The notes: generated by a model not told the origin, from the sequence alone. A stretch of DNA of 64,000 nucleotides from Dicyema japonicum (GCA_011109175.1 RDEW01000038.1:152138-216137); one strand, 5' to 3'. Counted from the stretch's first letter, positions 11,608 through 23,275 are shown. Program-made: numbers and translations.

Positions 11608-11738
11608 CCACTGATCTACTGGAATTGCTTTAAATTCCTTCAATTTCATAAGGATTTCGCGATTTAAATATTTCGAATTTTTAAAATATTTTTTTATTAA
11701 TTTTCTTTACGATAACACCCAGAGAGAACCATGTCCAT

Positions 11739-12242
11739 GTGTTGGCAGCCAATAAGGAGAGACTATATTTACCCCGTGATAAATTCGGCCGTGGACTGTG
11801 TGGAGTAGTCCAACTAAGTGAGCGTATCCTAATGCGAATGCACGACACCCTGATAGCTGGGTCAAGTGTGTCTGCTAGGAAGCACGCCATAATAACGACC
11901 GAGAAAACACGGGCAACCCACCTAGGCACTATCAGACCTTTTTTGTCTGCTAAGTATGGTGTTGATGATGGTGGGCTAGTAAATGTGAAGGCGTTGATCG
12001 AATTACAATATAATAATTTGATGGAAAAGATCAACTTAAAAAGCCTTCATAAGGTCCTCTTCAGAGCATTGGACAACCCACATGTCGACCTTAAGTCGTC
12101 GACAATATGGCTAAAATACGGTGACAACTCACCTCGATCGGAGGCGCTGTACACGTATATGCAAGACCGCAATATTTTTGGGGTCGATCAACAAATACAT
12201 GTCCCCATTGTAAGTCAAGGAGCATGTCGGTTGATCATTTAG
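11739..12242 (+). pseudogene. LINE E ORF, segment between RT and zinc knuckle
   Basis: Opens as ERLYLPRDKFGRGLCGVVQL, continues through ...TLIAGSSVSARKHAI and a charged helical stretch to YTYMQDRNIFGVDQQ. This fits the linker after the RT domain of R4/NeSL-type elements. The frame is lost just before the zinc knuckle: one base change near 12180 would join it to the next frame (CPHCKSRSMSVDHLATRC at 12202-12255). Confidence 0.65.
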
Positions 12243-12891
12243 CCACTCGGTGCGGATCCATGCTCTGCCACGACTATGTGTGGAGGCATAACGAGGTAGT
12301 AAGGAGTCTTCATCTTCTACTATGCAATAAGTATGGTATTCGCCACACCAGAAAGTTGCGGACTCATAAGGTGCAATCTGTAGTAGAGAACACCAGGGTC
12401 CAAATTAAGGTAGACAGTGTTATCCGTACCTCGGTGCTAGTCAAGCACAATAAACCGGACATTGTGGTACACGATAAGGAGTCTGGCCAAGTCCTTATCA
12501 TAGAGGTTGGCATCACGTCTCAAGACCGTTTGCAGACTGTGGAGGTGGAGAAAAAAAGGAAGTATGACTTGCTTGCAAACGAGATGGGGCAGATGCTTGT
12601 TGCAAGGTCCTCGTTATTCCTATAGTAATGACGTGGGAAGGAATTGCAACAAAGTACCACAAGGGTTATCTGAAGCAGTTGGGGGTAGATAGGAAGCTCC
12701 AGGCCTATCTACAGTCCACTGTGTTAAAGCGGACCCTAGAGAGCCTGACACTGGAGTATAGGAGGCAGAGCCCTGAGATGCCATATGGGCAGAGGGTTCA
12801 ATTAGACAAGGCGCTCTCGGAGTTGTTTCAGCAACCAGAATCGAACCTGCCTGAGGAGGCTGGCGAACAGGCAGGCGAGGAAGGTTGTTGA
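12202..12891 (+). pseudogene. LINE E zinc knuckle, REL-type endonuclease and C-terminus
   Basis: CPHCK ... VDHLATRC is a CCHC-type knuckle (CX2C ... HX4C). Then RHNEVVRSLHLLLCNKYGI and the PD-(D/E)XK-like nuclease core: KPDIVV (Asp at about 12460) and LIIEVGI (Glu at about 12510), the catalytic pair of restriction-like endonucleases that nick target DNA in R2/R4/NeSL elements. A stop near 12625 ends one frame and the C-terminal part continues one frame over (MTWEGIATKYHKGYL ... ending EEAGEQAGEEGC). Key residues are intact but the ORF is split by frame changes. Confidence 0.75.
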
Positions 12892-13129
12892 TTAAATATA
12901 TTAACTTTTTTATTGTTTGTTAAATAAAGTGGGGTGTTTTACGATAACACCTAATGGGGGCATTCGGTCTCTTGAATTAATACACAGAAAAAAGCGTCTA
13001 CACAAAAAAATTTTGGAGTGACAGAGAAGTGGTCTACGGACAAAAAGAACATGATACCGACACCCTTGTAGATCCTAATCAAAATACCTTAATACTGAAG
13101 CACCCTGATGCACCAACTGACTATTAAAA

Positions 13130-15285
13130 GTTTTTGAATCCTGAAGGAACCCCGAAGATTATCATTACCGAATCCGAAGTGCGCCACGGAATAACTTCCT
13201 TCACCGCTAGCAGCGGTGGAGGCTTGGAAAGGTTACGTCCTGGCCATATTAAAGACCTTACGTCCACTTACACTCTGGAAGCTGGACGCTGTCTTGTCAA
13301 TCAATTACGGACCTAATCAGAAAAATGGTTAACGGCGACATCCCAGAATATGCCAGAGAATTGCTCTTCTCCGCAAGGCTACTTGCTTTCAAAAACCCAA
13401 TGGAGGAATCCGCCCCATTGCGGTCGGGAACTATTTTAGAAGACTTGCAGCAAAGTAGAATCGACCCTGGTGAGCCGACAACTTGGAGAGGAGTTCTTTC
13501 CTAAACAAATGGGTGTTAGTATCCAGAACGGATGTGAGGCTGCGGTTCATGCAGCAAGGCGTTTTTCACACAGAAAAATATTTAAATGAATGCATTGGAA
13601 TCAAGTTGGACATAACGAATGCATTCAATTCTCTCAGAAGAGAAAATTATGAAACGTGTTGGAAAGGGCTCCAAAGCTTTTCCCTCTTGTCAATTATCCT
13701 ATGGGGAAGAAACGTCTGGTTTTTGAAAATGAAATAATTAAATCAAAAACGGGGTCCAACAAGGAGATCCGCTCGGACCTCTCTTATTTGCCTGACCATT
13801 GATGATGTTGTGAATCAATTGATGCTCAGCTAAATCTCTGGTACCTCGATGATGCCACAATTGGAGGATCATTCAAGAAAACATACAATTCCCCTTTAAA
13901 ACACTTGGGCTTGGACATCAATGTTAACAAATCAGAGCTAATAAATGTCTCATATCCATACACCGACTTCCTCTCTATCAAGGAGTCTTTTAACGAACTA
14001 CTTCCTGGGATCCCGACTGTGCCAGTTGATAAATTATATTTCCTCGGATGCCCACTAAACGAAGAAGAACTCAAGAACCATCTACTTTCCAAAAATGAAA
14101 AATTAACACGCCTTGCGAAAAGATTGACATGTCTCGACTCTCACACATCTTCTTCCTGATGAGAAATAACATCGGACTACCCAAGCTTTTATATCTACTC
14201 CGATGTTCACCTGCTACAAACAATACGACAGTCTACTTTCGATAGACAATCTCTCAAACAAACTGTTGAGTCACTAATTAACGTCCGCTTCGACGAACTT
14301 GGTTGAAAGCAATGTAAGCTTCTCTCTGGATTTGGGGATGTCGGTCTAAGATCGGCGCTGGAGGTTGCGTACCCGGCATATTTATCGTCTCTTTCAAACT
14401 GCAGCCATTTGACACGGCAAGTCCTTCATAACACTATTGGATTCGTTGGAATGAGTCATTTGTCGAAGCTTGTCGGAAATGGAACGGGTACGGATTCCAA
14501 ATACCCGAAGACACAACAAAGCAAAGTAATTGGGATAACATTGTCTGCTCAAAAATTTTGGAAGACCTTAAAAAAAGCAAATCAGCATCGTCTGGCTTGT
14601 TTGGTGTCAGCTTCAAGTGGAGGGAGTGGAGCATGGCTTGGTGCAATACCTTGACTAAACCTCGGGACCTTTTTGGACGACGATTCTTTGAGGATTGGAA
14701 TCGAGAAAAGGCTGAGACTAGACGTTTGCCAGGAGCACCGATGCCGATGAGGGAAAACAGTCGATGCGAAGGATTACACCGCTGTCCTGCAGAAGAAGCG
14801 CCGGAAGGGGACCACGTCATGCTGCTCTGAACGATGTGATCGTCAGAGCTCTGAAGGCTACAGGCTTCCAGCACAGCTTGAACCAGTGGGTCTTGATCGA
14901 GGAAATGGAAGAGACCTGACGGGATGACTTTTCCCATTCACGTATGGAAGATCTTTGGTCTGGGACGCAACTTGTGTAGACACGTTCTCAAGCACAAATA
15001 TTTTCAAATCGGTTCAGACACCTGGAGCAGCTGCTTCGACTGCGGAGAACCTAAAAATCATGAAATATTCTTGCCTCGGGGATCGCTACCGATTTACTTC
15101 TGTTGCGACCAAATCATCGGGAGCCGTTGGTCCAATGACGGCTGAGTTCTTGCGAGAACTCGGAATGCTTGCCAGAAAGAAAAAGGATCAACGAGAAGTT
15201 ATGACTAAGACAAAAGATTGGAATGGCCATACTCTGAGGGAACTCGTTTGCAATCCACGCAGCAGGCTCCTCAACTGACATTTGT
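13130..15285 (+). mobile_element. LINE D (R2 superclade) 5'-truncated copy
   Basis: One decayed but nearly collinear ORF. RT part: LLAFKNPNGGIRPIAVGNYF (13380-13440), LDITNAFNSLRRE (motif A, 13600-13640), QGDPLGPLLF (motif B, ~13760), WYLDDATIGG (motif C, YLDD type, 13840-13870), then DKLYFLGCPLNEEE. C-terminal part: SGGSGAWLGAIP, DDDSLRIGIEKRLRLDVCQE, a Cys/His cluster (HRCR ... C), KRPDGMTFPIHVW, SLVWDATCVDTFSSTNIF, AAENLKIMKYSCLGDRYRF and ELGMLARKKKDQREV, ending at 15278. Many frameshifts are present. The WDATC-DT ... KYS block looks like a nuclease-fold domain; that is an inference from the pattern. Confidence 0.8.
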
Positions 15286-15339
15286 TTAATTGTTAAAAAA
15301 ATTATTCTGTTAAAAAAAAATCAAAAAAACAAAAATAAA

Positions 15340-16908
15340 TATTCGGTTGCAACATTATACATATTTTTTTGCAAAACTTGCAACATAATACATATTTTTT
15401 ACTAAATTAAATATTTACTTGCAACATTATATATTTTTAACCCTTAGTGTCCTTAATAAAACTTTTAATCTACTTAAAAGTTTTTGGATATGCAATGAAC
15501 TAATATTACGTAATTTTTTTTAATCTTTTTTACCGCATAACGTATAAAATCAAATATCTTATAATATTTGAACATTAAACTTTTATAATGGTCATTTTTG
15601 TAATTTTTACTATTTTAGGTCAATAAACCTCAAGAGACTGATAAAAATAAAGAAGCATATTTGAATGAAATGCATTGGTGTCCTCTTGGAAATTGGCATC
15701 GACGTGGAGAAATCTGCAATCAAGTTTTAACTCAAGAATTTCTGTAGTTTATTATTTAATATTGTAGAAACAGCATCACCCAACCTGAGGTTAAAATTAT
15801 CATTTTATATTTAAGGATCCTCAATCAAATAATTAGTTTCTTGTTTGGCTTCTTTTCTCGGCATTTAGTTATTTTCACGATTTTCTGTTAAAATAAAATT
15901 TTTGGATTAAATTGTTTCCCATTAATAGAATAGTCTTCTAACATCAAAGTTTCAACATATTTTTGATTGCCAATTATTCGAGTGATTAATTGGTTGGAAG
16001 GTTGAGGTGGTGGCATACCTCTATTGCATCAAATGTCTACCTTGCTTTATGATGTGAAAGCATTTGCTTTCGTTCTTCCTGTGAGCATGGACAAGGTAAT
16101 TGATTTTATATATATTGGAAATCCCAAGTTTCGAATGAACGTAGAATGCGGGTTCGAACCTTGGTCAGCACAAAATTGAATAAATTTGAAGGATCATCTA
16201 TCATAAGCTCACATATAAGATAGTTAATATGTTGTTGGTGAAATGTAAATTCTTTAGAATAATGTTTACATGTAAAAATTGTTGTGATATTGTTTTTGGG
16301 AGTTAATAAGTAACCATATAATGATGGTACCGAAGAAAAAACATCTTCTAGATACTTTTGATTCAAGAGGAGTATCTTTTGTGCAGTCTTCTAAGGTTTG
16401 TTTCTATGATACAAGATTTATAAATGAAAAATATGTTCGTGATGAGTACAATCACATTGTCTTCAACATTAATTAGATCAGGTTATCAAGAATAAATAAT
16501 TAATTGATTTTAAACCCAGCAGATGCCGGTAACTGTGGAACAGATTTAGGTTTGTCTCATAATGAAGTGATCCGTTAAGAAAGAGGAGTCGTGTCTAATA
16601 TTAAAGGTGGAACAATTTTATCCTTTTTAAGTAACACGGAATAAAACATAGCAATTTTTAGATTTGGGGGATCGTATTTTTTTCCAAAGATTCGGATCCA
16701 GTACGGGTTTATATATTTTGGTGGAATTAAATACAATGTATTGTATACAAAAAAGTTGTTTTTTATTCTTGTCCTTATAATACCATTGTAAATATATTCA
16801 TTGTTTTTATTTTTATTTAACCCATGACCACGTTAAAACCAAACTAATTATCACGTGATCCCGATGCATTCTAACAAAGACCTCATCTTTGCCCGGTGAT
16901 CTTCCTTC
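15340..16908. repeat. 1.5-kb duplicated block, copy I
   Basis: Direct repeat of 20660-22136; the first 400 bases also occur inverted at 1-395. It holds the ~38-bp A/T minisatellite units (15340-15440), an exon-like stretch after a TTTTAG acceptor at 15619 (QETDKNKEAYLNEMHW, CPHGNWHRRGEICNQ, stop at ~15745), a minus ORF of unknown type (16106-16366) and the tip of a LINE A 3' end. Copies differ by scattered substitutions and small indels, so this is an old duplication and not an assembly repeat. Confidence 0.8.
16100..16200 (+). repeat. possible tRNA-derived SINE piece
   Basis: GCGGGTTCGAACCTTGGTCAG is a B-box-like motif followed by a body (CAAAATTGAATAAATTTGAA) that resembles the sequences after similar motifs at 17440-17475 (+), 21400-21450 (+) and 25235-25280 (+). 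No A-box was found with confidence. Confidence 0.4.
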
Positions 16909-17135
16909 GTGCCCTCACATAAACGTACAGGACAGCTGCCTGAATTTTCAAAGCCACCGTCCCGTGATCTGGAGTCTAGTCTCATAAGGGCCTCCAGAGG
17001 CGTAGGTCCGGTTTGGTGATCTTCACAAATCAAACGCTTCGTGACTCTGTAACCCTCTTTTGCATTTCCTAAATTTTCCTCATATTTGTCCATAATATGG
17101 ACGGTCTCCATGAGGCCCATGCGTATGAGAAACAT
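16851..17135 (-). pseudogene. LINE A C-terminal end
   Basis: Reads GPTPLEALMRLDSRSRDGGF ... EGTKEDHRAKMRSLLECIG then stop. It matches the C-terminus of the copies at 28656-28760 (TPTPLEGG, SRKDHRAKLRALLKFA) and 59800-59957 (LPVEALIRMNH, SRDEHRAKMRSLLVRAG). The 3' tail on the minus strand has the family's AACGTGGTC ... AATAAA-like end. 94 codons open, only the extreme 3' end of the element. Confidence 0.8.
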
Positions 17136-17755
17136 GGCTTGATGTACTGTTTGTACACGTTCATCAAGACTGGGTGACTACCACTCTTTCACATTCTCGA
17201 TAAACTCCCATTTCAATAGAATGTTTTTCTACGTGTGGTGTCAAATTGTTAGAGATTTTATTTACCTGTATTTTGAAGTTGAACAGATACTCCAGGTTGA
17301 AGTATTGCAGGAAATGTCTGTACTTCATCAAAATGAATTCGACCTCGTTTCACTTTTTTTGAATGGATGAAATATCTGGGCCAGCTGATAAAAGATGTTT
17401 CTGAACGAGAAAGCGTCAAATACAATATGCTCTGGGTTTGAATCTCGTCCGGTACAAGTTTGGGGAACTTGGACAAATTTACTTTGAGAAGTAACAAAGG
17501 AATTATTTATGTTATTAATTCCTATGCATTCTTAGGAATAATATTGATATTCCTGGTAAACAAAATTGTTGGATCATATTTGATTGATTCTACGTTTAGA
17601 ATTTTTGCATGAAGAGGTATTAATTGATGACAATTGTAAAAGATGCTTGATGGATCGTCATCGTTCAATGACTTTTGAGATTACGTACCTGAATAGAAAT
17701 TGGGGAATGCCTATGTTATCAAAGTAAAAAAAATTTATTTCAAAACGGGATTAGA
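17136..17755. other. unassigned; SINE-like piece at 17400-17480 (+)
   Basis: GGGTTTGAATCTCGTCCGG at 17434-17452 is B-box-like and is followed by the same body as at 25235. A minus ORF (17258-17497) has no recognised family. Confidence 0.4.
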
Positions 17756-17759
17756 GTTA

Positions 17760-19078
17760 GGTTTAGGAATTTTAACTAGTCCGCCTTTGCGTCTCTATTA
17801 TTAATTTGCGTTCTTGCGTAGGAATCCACGAATCCTGTTTTCCACAATCTGCTTCACTGAGTAAAGAATTCTGTCCTTTTCAGTTCTCAGGATCGTCGCG
17901 TGTCTTCTGCCTAGATCTAACTTTATGACTGATCTCCTAGACTTTTCCAGTAGTGAAAATATTCTTTCCTTCTTCTTAGATAGGTGTCACATCCAAATAA
18001 CAGTTTTGGTAGGATTATTCTCATGAAAATGAAAAGGAAAGTGACGGCCATCTTGCCTGTGCAGAGGACCGCTTTTTCCTGATCAGCTTGATGTCATCAA
18101 GAAATGAGCCTTCCTGATCGACTACTACACTCAGGTAGCGAAGCGAGCAAACTCTTGGAATTCTTGCGTATACGACTATACATTATGGCTTCGTGATCGG
18201 CTGATTCTTATAAAGTTTGACTTTTCTGTTGAGAGTTTCATCTCTCTCCAGACACACCAGTCTTGCACTCGGTCAATTAATATCCTGAGTCTTTTCTCTG
18301 AGAGCATCGACTTCCCTGACATATCCATGATTTTGATGTCGTCCGCGAATATTAATAGTTTAGAGTTAGGCTCCTACGGAATTGGAAAGTTTGATAAAAA
18401 GATGTTGAACAGTAAGGGGCTGCGGAACACCCCTCTTTAGTAAATCGTTTCCGGATACATTTCCTACGATGCGCACTTGAGAGGTCCGTTCTGTTGGGAA
18501 TATGAGAAGTTGTTTTGGAATATCTGCAGCCACAAGCCTTGACAGGAAAACTTCATGTTACACGAAATTAAATGCCTTGGATAGGTGCAGGCACACCATG
18601 TTTTCTTGTCTCTTCAATCTCAATCCTTTAAGTAGTTCCAAATGCATTTGGTGGATACAATCAGTACAAGATTTTTCGTGACTAAACGCTCATTATTCCT
18701 CGAGGAGGAAATCGTTCTCTTCTATTTGTAGACTCAGCCTCTTGAAGACAATTCGCTTAATGATCTTGGAGATCGAGCAGATGATCTGATAGGCCTATAG
18801 TTGAAAGAATCCCTCCCCGAATTTCCTGGTTTTAGAATCTTCCTGACTACAACGATTTTCCATTATTTTGGGACATATCCGTAATCAATGCTTGCGTTGA
18901 ACAAGATCTTCAGGTCGATCAATAAGGCCTCCTGGCCTTCTTTAAACATCCTCATGCTAAGGTGATCATGGCCCGGAGCATTTGCTTTGTATATTCTGAT
19001 TGCAACCACGACGTCCTCTAGGGTTATTTTCAGCTCGACATCCTTGAGGTCGTTCTTGTGAAACCTCCAACTCCTCAC
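17760..19078 (-). pseudogene. LINE C reverse transcriptase, heavily decayed
   Basis: Minus-strand pieces in order: LEDVVVAIRIYKANAPGHDH, LLIDLKILFNASIDYGYVPK (RT N-terminal region before motif 1), then with frame changes ...KPGNSGRDSFNYRPI, SKIIKRIVFKRLSLQIEEND, HLSKAFNFV (motif A), LLKRGVPQ (motif B), and near 18120 ...VCSLRYLSVVVDQEGSFLDD (post-palm thumb region). Motif C is lost. A second fragment of the same end lies at 24600-24740. Confidence 0.75.
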
Positions 19079-19089
19079 ATGAGATCAAC

Positions 19090-19345
19090 ACCATTGCTAG
19101 GTTCCGGTTCTTGGTTGGAGATTGTTATTGGCATTCAGTTTGCGGATTTAGTCTTGTCTTCCTTCGTGAAGGATTTTACCATTGCAGTTCCCGGAGGGCA
19201 AGAAGAGTTGCTATGTGTTGCTGCTCTCTTGTATATGTTTACTAATCGATCCCAGGAACGTCACAGGAAGTCTACGCTATGAGATTTAATTTTGTTATTA
19301 TTCACATGGTCTTGTGGTGTTTAGTATTTTACATTTCTATTGTTA
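19090..19345 (+). pseudogene. LINE 3'-end remnant
   Basis: Ends NRSQERHRKSTL-stop, followed by TTATTATTCACATGGTCTTGTGG, resembling the LINE A C-terminus (SRDEHRAKMRSLL) and its AAC-GTGGTC ... tail. 22138-22430 repeats 19244-19480 with a ~50-base A/T insertion. Confidence 0.5.
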
Positions 19346-19479
19346 TTGTTGCCATTAGTCCCATTTTATGTATGGTACATTATATATATTAATGCCATAC
19401 AATATATCCTCTTTCCCTGTCGTTCATTTTAAAAATAATTATTTGGGCAAAGCTACGAGGAACATATAATTTTCTATAG

Positions 19480-20597
19480 TTCCTCCAATTTTGGTTAGAC
19501 GGGATTTGCATCCGATGCTTACTAGTATCGGAAAGTTTGTCCATCCAGTGTTTCCATATTTCGAAACTTCATTTTCCAATGACTTTTGTCTTAATTATTA
19601 AAGCGATGGGGAGTTATATACAACGGAGATGAGAAAATTGTGGGTACAAGAGTTATTTACTAGTGCGCCATATTCAACTCCTTGTTTTTGTTCAATATAT
19701 GAACGATGAATTTAATATTGAAGATTTTCTTTGCTGCAAGGAGTTGCTCGGAGCAACAAATAGGTATGACATTTTCAATCTTATAAATTCATAAGCGGAG
19801 TATCTTTTGGTCATATTTTGAGGATATAAAGTCGGATTGCAATCCATGTGTGGGTGTCTGCACTGATGGTGTTCCAGCAATGACTGTCAATTTAAAGGAT
19901 TTTTTTCTATTGCGAAAAATAAGAATCTGAACATTATTCACACGCATTGTTTTCGACATGTACGAATAATTATTTTCCATTCATATCAATTGAACTCAAT
20001 ACTTGGGTGAGGGATCCTTTTGCTGAGTACGAAATAACTGGAAATGAGATATCATTAAAATAGGAAGAACTTGCGTTTGTTTCAAGTAACAGAACGTTAA
20101 ATTGGAATATTTACAGCTTGATATTGATTCGTTTTGGCTGATTGTAAAAATAGAACATCTCTTTCTGACAAACAAAGCTTTAAGAATTTTGGTTCAGTTT
20201 TCAACTACTTATCTATGTGAAAGTAGATTTTCTGAATTAACAAATATAAATCATAAAAACGCGTGAATCTACAGTATGTAGAATGACAAACAAAGCTTTA
20301 AGAATTTTGGTTCAGTTTTCAACTACTTATCTATGTGAAAGTGGATTTTCTGAATTAACAAATATAAATCATAAAAACGCGTGAATCTACAGTATGTAGA
20401 ATAAGACCTACGATTATCCCTGTCAAGGACAAGGCCAAATACCAAAGAGCTATGCAAGAGACATCAGCCTCAACCATCTCACTAATTAGCATTTTATTTT
20501 TTTATATTAGTAAAAACTGATAATTGTTAAAAACAATATAAGGGTTCTGTATAAAATGAAAAATGTCGATAGGCTCTCAAAAAGGTTGGGAACCACT
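19480..20597 (+). mobile_element. hAT transposon, ZBED5-like transposase 3' half (dead)
   Basis: Pieces in order: LVFVQYMNDEFNIEDFLCCK, ELLGATNRYDIFNLINS, WSYFEDIKSDCNPCVGVCTD followed by GVPAMTV (the Asp of CTDG is a DDE-type catalytic position), then LRILVQFSTTYLCESGFSEL (C-terminal dimerisation motif of hAT transposases), RIRPTIIPVKD. It ends with GGTTGGGAACCACTG at 20583-20597 and target duplication CTCTAGAG. Multiple stops and frameshifts. The left end is not found. A 115-bp stretch (20165-20275) is tandemly duplicated at 20281-20395, repeating the dimerisation motif. Confidence 0.85.
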
Positions 20598-20659
20598 GCT
20601 CTAGAGGTTATACTATAATGGTTCTATTAAGAGAATTTTCACAACTTGATGTTTAAAAA

Positions 20660-22136
20660 AAACAAAATTAAATATTCGCTTGCAACAATATTTTTTTGCA
20701 AAATTATATATTCGGTTGCAACATTATACATATTTTTTTACAAAATTAAATATTCGCTTGAAACATTAATCTTTTTTACCGCATAAAGTATAAAATCAAA
20801 TATCTTATAATATTCGAACATTAAACTATTATAATGGTCATTTTTGTAATTTTTACTATTTTAGGTCAATAAACCTCAAGAGACTGAAAATAATAAAGAA
20901 GCATATTTGAATGAAATGCATTGGTGTCCTCATGGAAATTGGCATCGACGTGGAGAAATCTGCAATCAAGTTTTAACTCAAGAATTTCTGTAGTTTATTA
21001 TTTAATATTGTAGAAACAGTATCACCCAACCTGAGGTTAAAATTATCATTTTATTTTTAAGGATCCTCAATCAAATAATTAGTTTCTTGTTTTGGCTTCT
21101 TTTCTCGGCATTTAGTTATTTTCACGATTTTCTGTTAAAATAAAATTTTTGGCTTAAATTGTTTCCCTTTAATAGAATAGTCTTCTAGCATTAAAGTTAC
21201 AATATATTTTTTCTTACCAGTTATTCGAGTGATTAATTGGTTGGAGTGTTGAAATGGTGACATACTACTATTGCATTAAATGTCTACTTTGCTTTATGAT
21301 GTGAAAGCATTTGCTTTCGTTCTTCCTGTGAGCATGGACAAAGTAATTGATTTTATATATATTGGAAATCCCAAGTTTCGAATGAACGTAGAATGCGGGT
21401 TCGAACCTTGGTCAGCACAAAATTGAATGAATTTGAAGGATCATCTATCATAAGCTCACATATAAGATAGTTAACATGCATGTTGTTGATGAAATGTAAA
21501 ATCTTTAGAATAATGTTTACATGCTAAAAATTGTTATGGTATTGTTTTAGGGAGTTAATATGTAACTATATAATGTTGGTACTTAAGAAAAAGCATTTAA
21601 TAGTTACTGTTGTTCAAGCGGAGTATCTTTGGGCAGTCTTCTAAGTTTTGTTCCCATAGTCAAGATCCTATTATAGAAAAATATATCGTGATCAATATTA
21701 ATTAGATCAGGTTATCAAGAATAAACAATTAATTGATTTTAAACTCATCAGAAGCCGGTATTTGTGAAACAGATTTAGTTTTGTCTCATAATGAAGTGAT
21801 CCATTATGAAGAGGAATCGTGTCTAATATTAAAGGTAGAACAATTTTATTTTTGTTATGTAACACGGAATAAAACAGCCAATTTTTATGATTTGGGCGAT
21901 CGTATTTTTTCCAGAGACTCGTATCTAGTACGGGTTCATATAGTTTGGTGGAGGGAATGAATACATTGTATTGTAAAAAAAGAGTTTTTTGCATTCTTTC
22001 TTTATAATACCCATTGTAAATATTTTCATTGTTTTTATTTTTTAATTAACCCACGACCAGGGTAAAACCAAACTAATTATCACGTGATCCCGATGCATTC
22101 TAACAGAGACCTCATCTTTGCCTGGTGATCTTCCTT
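20660..22136. repeat. 1.5-kb duplicated block, copy II
   Basis: Same order of parts as copy I (15340-16908): A/T minisatellite units, the exon-like HWCPHGNWHRRGE stretch (20915-20990), GGGTTCGAACCTTGG motif at ~21400, and a truncated LINE A C-terminal tip at 22083-22136 (minus). The ORFs differ between copies, arguing that none is a maintained gene. Confidence 0.8.
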
Positions 22137-22310
22137 TTTACCAATCGATCCCAGGGACGTCACAAAAAGTCTACGTTATGAGATTTAATTTTGTTAATAT
22201 ATATAATAAAATATATTTTATATTACTTAAAATTTAAATTATATTTTTCACATGGTCTTGTGGTGTTTAGTATTTTATATTTCTATTGTTATTCTTGCCA
22301 TTAGTCCCAT

Positions 22311-22560
22311 CTTATGTATCGTACATTATAGATATATTAATGGCATACAATATATCCTCTTTCCCAGTCCCTCATTTTAAAAATAATTGTTGGGTAAAGC
22401 TACGAGGAACATATAATTTTCTATATTGAGTACTATCTTATGTATCGTACATTATAGATATATTAATGGCATACAATATATCCTCTTTCCCAGTCCCTCA
22501 TTTTAAAAATAATTGTTGGGTAAAGCTACGAGGAACATATAATTTTCTATATTGAGTACT
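22311..22560. repeat. tandem duplication, ~125-bp unit
   Basis: 22311-22432 and 22436-22560 are essentially identical and contiguous with no N between them. The unit itself derives from the 19370-19480 sequence. Confidence 0.9.
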
Positions 22561-22679
22561 AGTGCTTTAGCTTTACTAGAAGTTGCCTGTAATTATATTT
22601 TATATTTGAATATGTTACAGGCGCTACGTGTTACATAATGCTCAAATTTACAATTTCAAGCATTTTTTATAAAACTTTA

Positions 22680-22938
22680 CACATGTCTGAGGTGGAGAAA
22701 AAAAGGAAGTATGACTTTCAAACGAGATAGGGCAGATGCTTGGTTGCAAGGTCCTCGTTATTCCTATAGTAATGACGTGGGAAGGAATTGCAACAAAGTA
22801 CCACAAGGGTTATCTGATGCAGTTGGGGGTAGATAGGAAGCTCCAGGTCTATCCACAGTCCACTGTGTTAAAGCGGACCCTAGAGAGCCTGGCACTGGAG
22901 TATAGGAGGAAGAGCCTTGAGATGCCATATGGGCATAT
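22680..22938 (+). pseudogene. LINE E C-terminal fragment
   Basis: Near-identical to 12538-12792 (VEKKRKYD ... MTWEGIATKYHKGYLMQLGV ... LKRTLESLALEYRR). Deletions and a frame change near 22715 leave only the C-terminal 75 codons open. Cut off at PYG, where unrelated sequence begins. Confidence 0.85.
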
Positions 22939-22939
22939 T

Positions 22940-23275
22940 TCTCTGATAATCATGAAGAGATGAAATTAGTGGCCTTGCAAATTCATCAATTGACCCATTG
23001 TGGACACAACACATTGGAACAATATTGCAATGAAAGATTTTTTTCGTGATAAGAGAAATTATTCGGAAACTGGTGTCAGAATGTGACATTCCATGTCAGA
23101 GCATTATGTGACTGCTTCAGCGTCTAACAAATTTATAGTAGGCCTAACAATCGAAGGAGTCTAGGGATTATCGAACGCTTCAATCAGACAATCACAAGAT
23201 CACGATTTAAGATGATGTCCGAAGATAAGTGTTGGACTAAAAACATAAAGGAAGCAGTTGGAGTGGAATAATGTA
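22940..23275 (+). pseudogene. LTR-retrotransposon integrase remnant
   Basis: Two pieces. 22955-23090 reads LQIHQLTHCGHNTLEQYCNE, then across a frame change IIRKLVSECDI-C: the His-His-Cys-Cys zinc-binding head of integrase (H-x3-H ... C-x2-C). 23140-23270 reads SLGIIERFNQTITRSRF followed by MMSEDKCWTKNIKEAV, the end of the integrase catalytic core around its last acidic residue (the Glu of IERFNQ). The middle of the core with the two catalytic Asp is deleted. Confidence 0.7.

Larger units (their letters stand above)
11706..12951 (+). mobile_element. LINE E insertion (R2 superclade, REL endonuclease), with target duplication
   Basis: Flanked by a perfect 14-bp direct repeat TTTACGATAACACC at 11706-11719 and 12938-12951, the target-site duplication of a 5'-truncated non-LTR element (inserted part 11720-12937). 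Content on the plus strand is given in the two entries below. The 3' end is ...TTAAATAAAGTGGGGTG. The perfect duplication argues for a fairly recent insertion. Confidence 0.8.
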
